Source: Nostoc indistinguendum CM1-VF10 | GTDB taxonomy: Bacteria > Cyanobacteriota > Cyanobacteriia > Cyanobacteriales > Nostocaceae | Direction of reading: 5' to 3' | Assembly (NCBI GenBank): GCA_019359215.1 | Contig: JAHHHS010000008.1 | Coordinates: 90,138 to 154,137 of the forward strand | DNA length: 64,000 nucleotides | In this document: positions 63,874-64,000 of the stretch, piece by piece | Position numbering within the stretch: position 1 is the stretch's first letter | Layout: each line of letters opens with the position of its first letter | Program-made: the position numbers and the translations under genes | The notes under the pieces: model-generated | Database searches by the model: none | Seen by the model: only the letters and a program-made list of their open reading frames with translations | What the model was told of the DNA's origin: nothing

Positions 63874-64000
63874 CTAGTACAGTGCGGCGTAAATTAGGTT
63901 AGGGTATAAATGACGAGATTATACAGATATCTTTGATGCCCTGCCAACCTCTGACAATTACACTGAGTAATACAGACCAGCAAGCACTAGAAAAGTTAGC
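63874..64000 (+). mobile_element. Start of an IS element, transposase cut by the window end
   Basis: CTAGTACAGTGCGGCGTAAAT starts right after the stop codon of the preceding gene and looks like an IS terminal repeat. A frame from ATG 63936 reads MPCQPLTITLSNTDQQALEK, like the first residues of an IS630-type transposase, and runs off the window. Confidence 0.55.

Overview
The window looks like chromosome from a filamentous, heterocyst-forming cyanobacterium close to Nostoc/Anabaena. The evidence is a complete fraC-fraD-fraE septal-junction operon, nblA, a Tab2-type photosystem translation factor, several Hanks-type kinases (two fused to WD40 propellers), many GCGATCGC octamers (HIP1), heptamer repeats between genes and many dispersed short repeats. 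No rRNA, tRNA or CRISPR array was recognised by eye.

Layout. 1-10.5 kb: the 3' part of a GH57 glycoside hydrolase, then a kinase cluster. It has a short kinase whose DFG motif reads NFG, two paralogous zinc-ribbon/kinase/TM/WD40 proteins, and between them a secreted PPC-domain protein with a 30-bp tandem repeat; a WGxxGxxG protein follows. 10.8-24.4 kb: mostly housekeeping genes, namely a ClC channel with CBS and USP domains, a TldD/PmbA protein, Tab2, a HAD hydrolase, an NDH-2 type dehydrogenase, an NrdG-like radical SAM protein, DAHP synthase, a GH13 enzyme, a DUF1823 protein, an Asp-rich mini-protein and acylphosphatase. 24.4-28.4 kb: decayed AraC and cupin pieces, a Na/Pi cotransporter and a pentapeptide-repeat protein. 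28.4-32.3 kb: fraCDE, divergent from a tandem CobO-type protein. 33.0-35.6 kb: three co-directional exported proteins. The middle one is a two-module gamma-carbonic-anhydrase-like protein in which the metal-binding and accessory active-site residues seem to be divided between the modules. 36-46 kb: an SDR, a lactate dehydrogenase, an acyl-CoA dehydrogenase, a REC-GGDEF protein coupled to an Hpt stub, and a large hybrid histidine kinase. 46-54 kb: a GST-like protein, nblA, an EF-hand protein and a very large exported DUF4394/Calx-beta/DUF4114 protein. 54.8-64 kb: a SPOR-phosphodiester glycosidase, a graveyard of gene and IS fragments (56.9-59.6 kb), PepE, a sugar dehydrogenase with a beta/gamma-crystallin-like tail, an HtrA-type protease, an ATP adenylyltransferase and the start of an IS element.

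The strongest candidate for something undescribed is the split-site gamma-CA-like protein and its exported neighbours (33.0-35.6 kb). Next are the kinase cluster at 2-10 kb and the evidence that dispersed repeats have moved into coding sequence, for instance an eight-codon insertion in a WD40 blade whose near-identical copy lies in an intergenic region 20 kb away. Many starts were moved from an upstream TTG/GTG to an internal ATG or GTG on the basis of Shine-Dalgarno spacing or paralogue comparison. All family assignments come from reading motifs, not from database searches.
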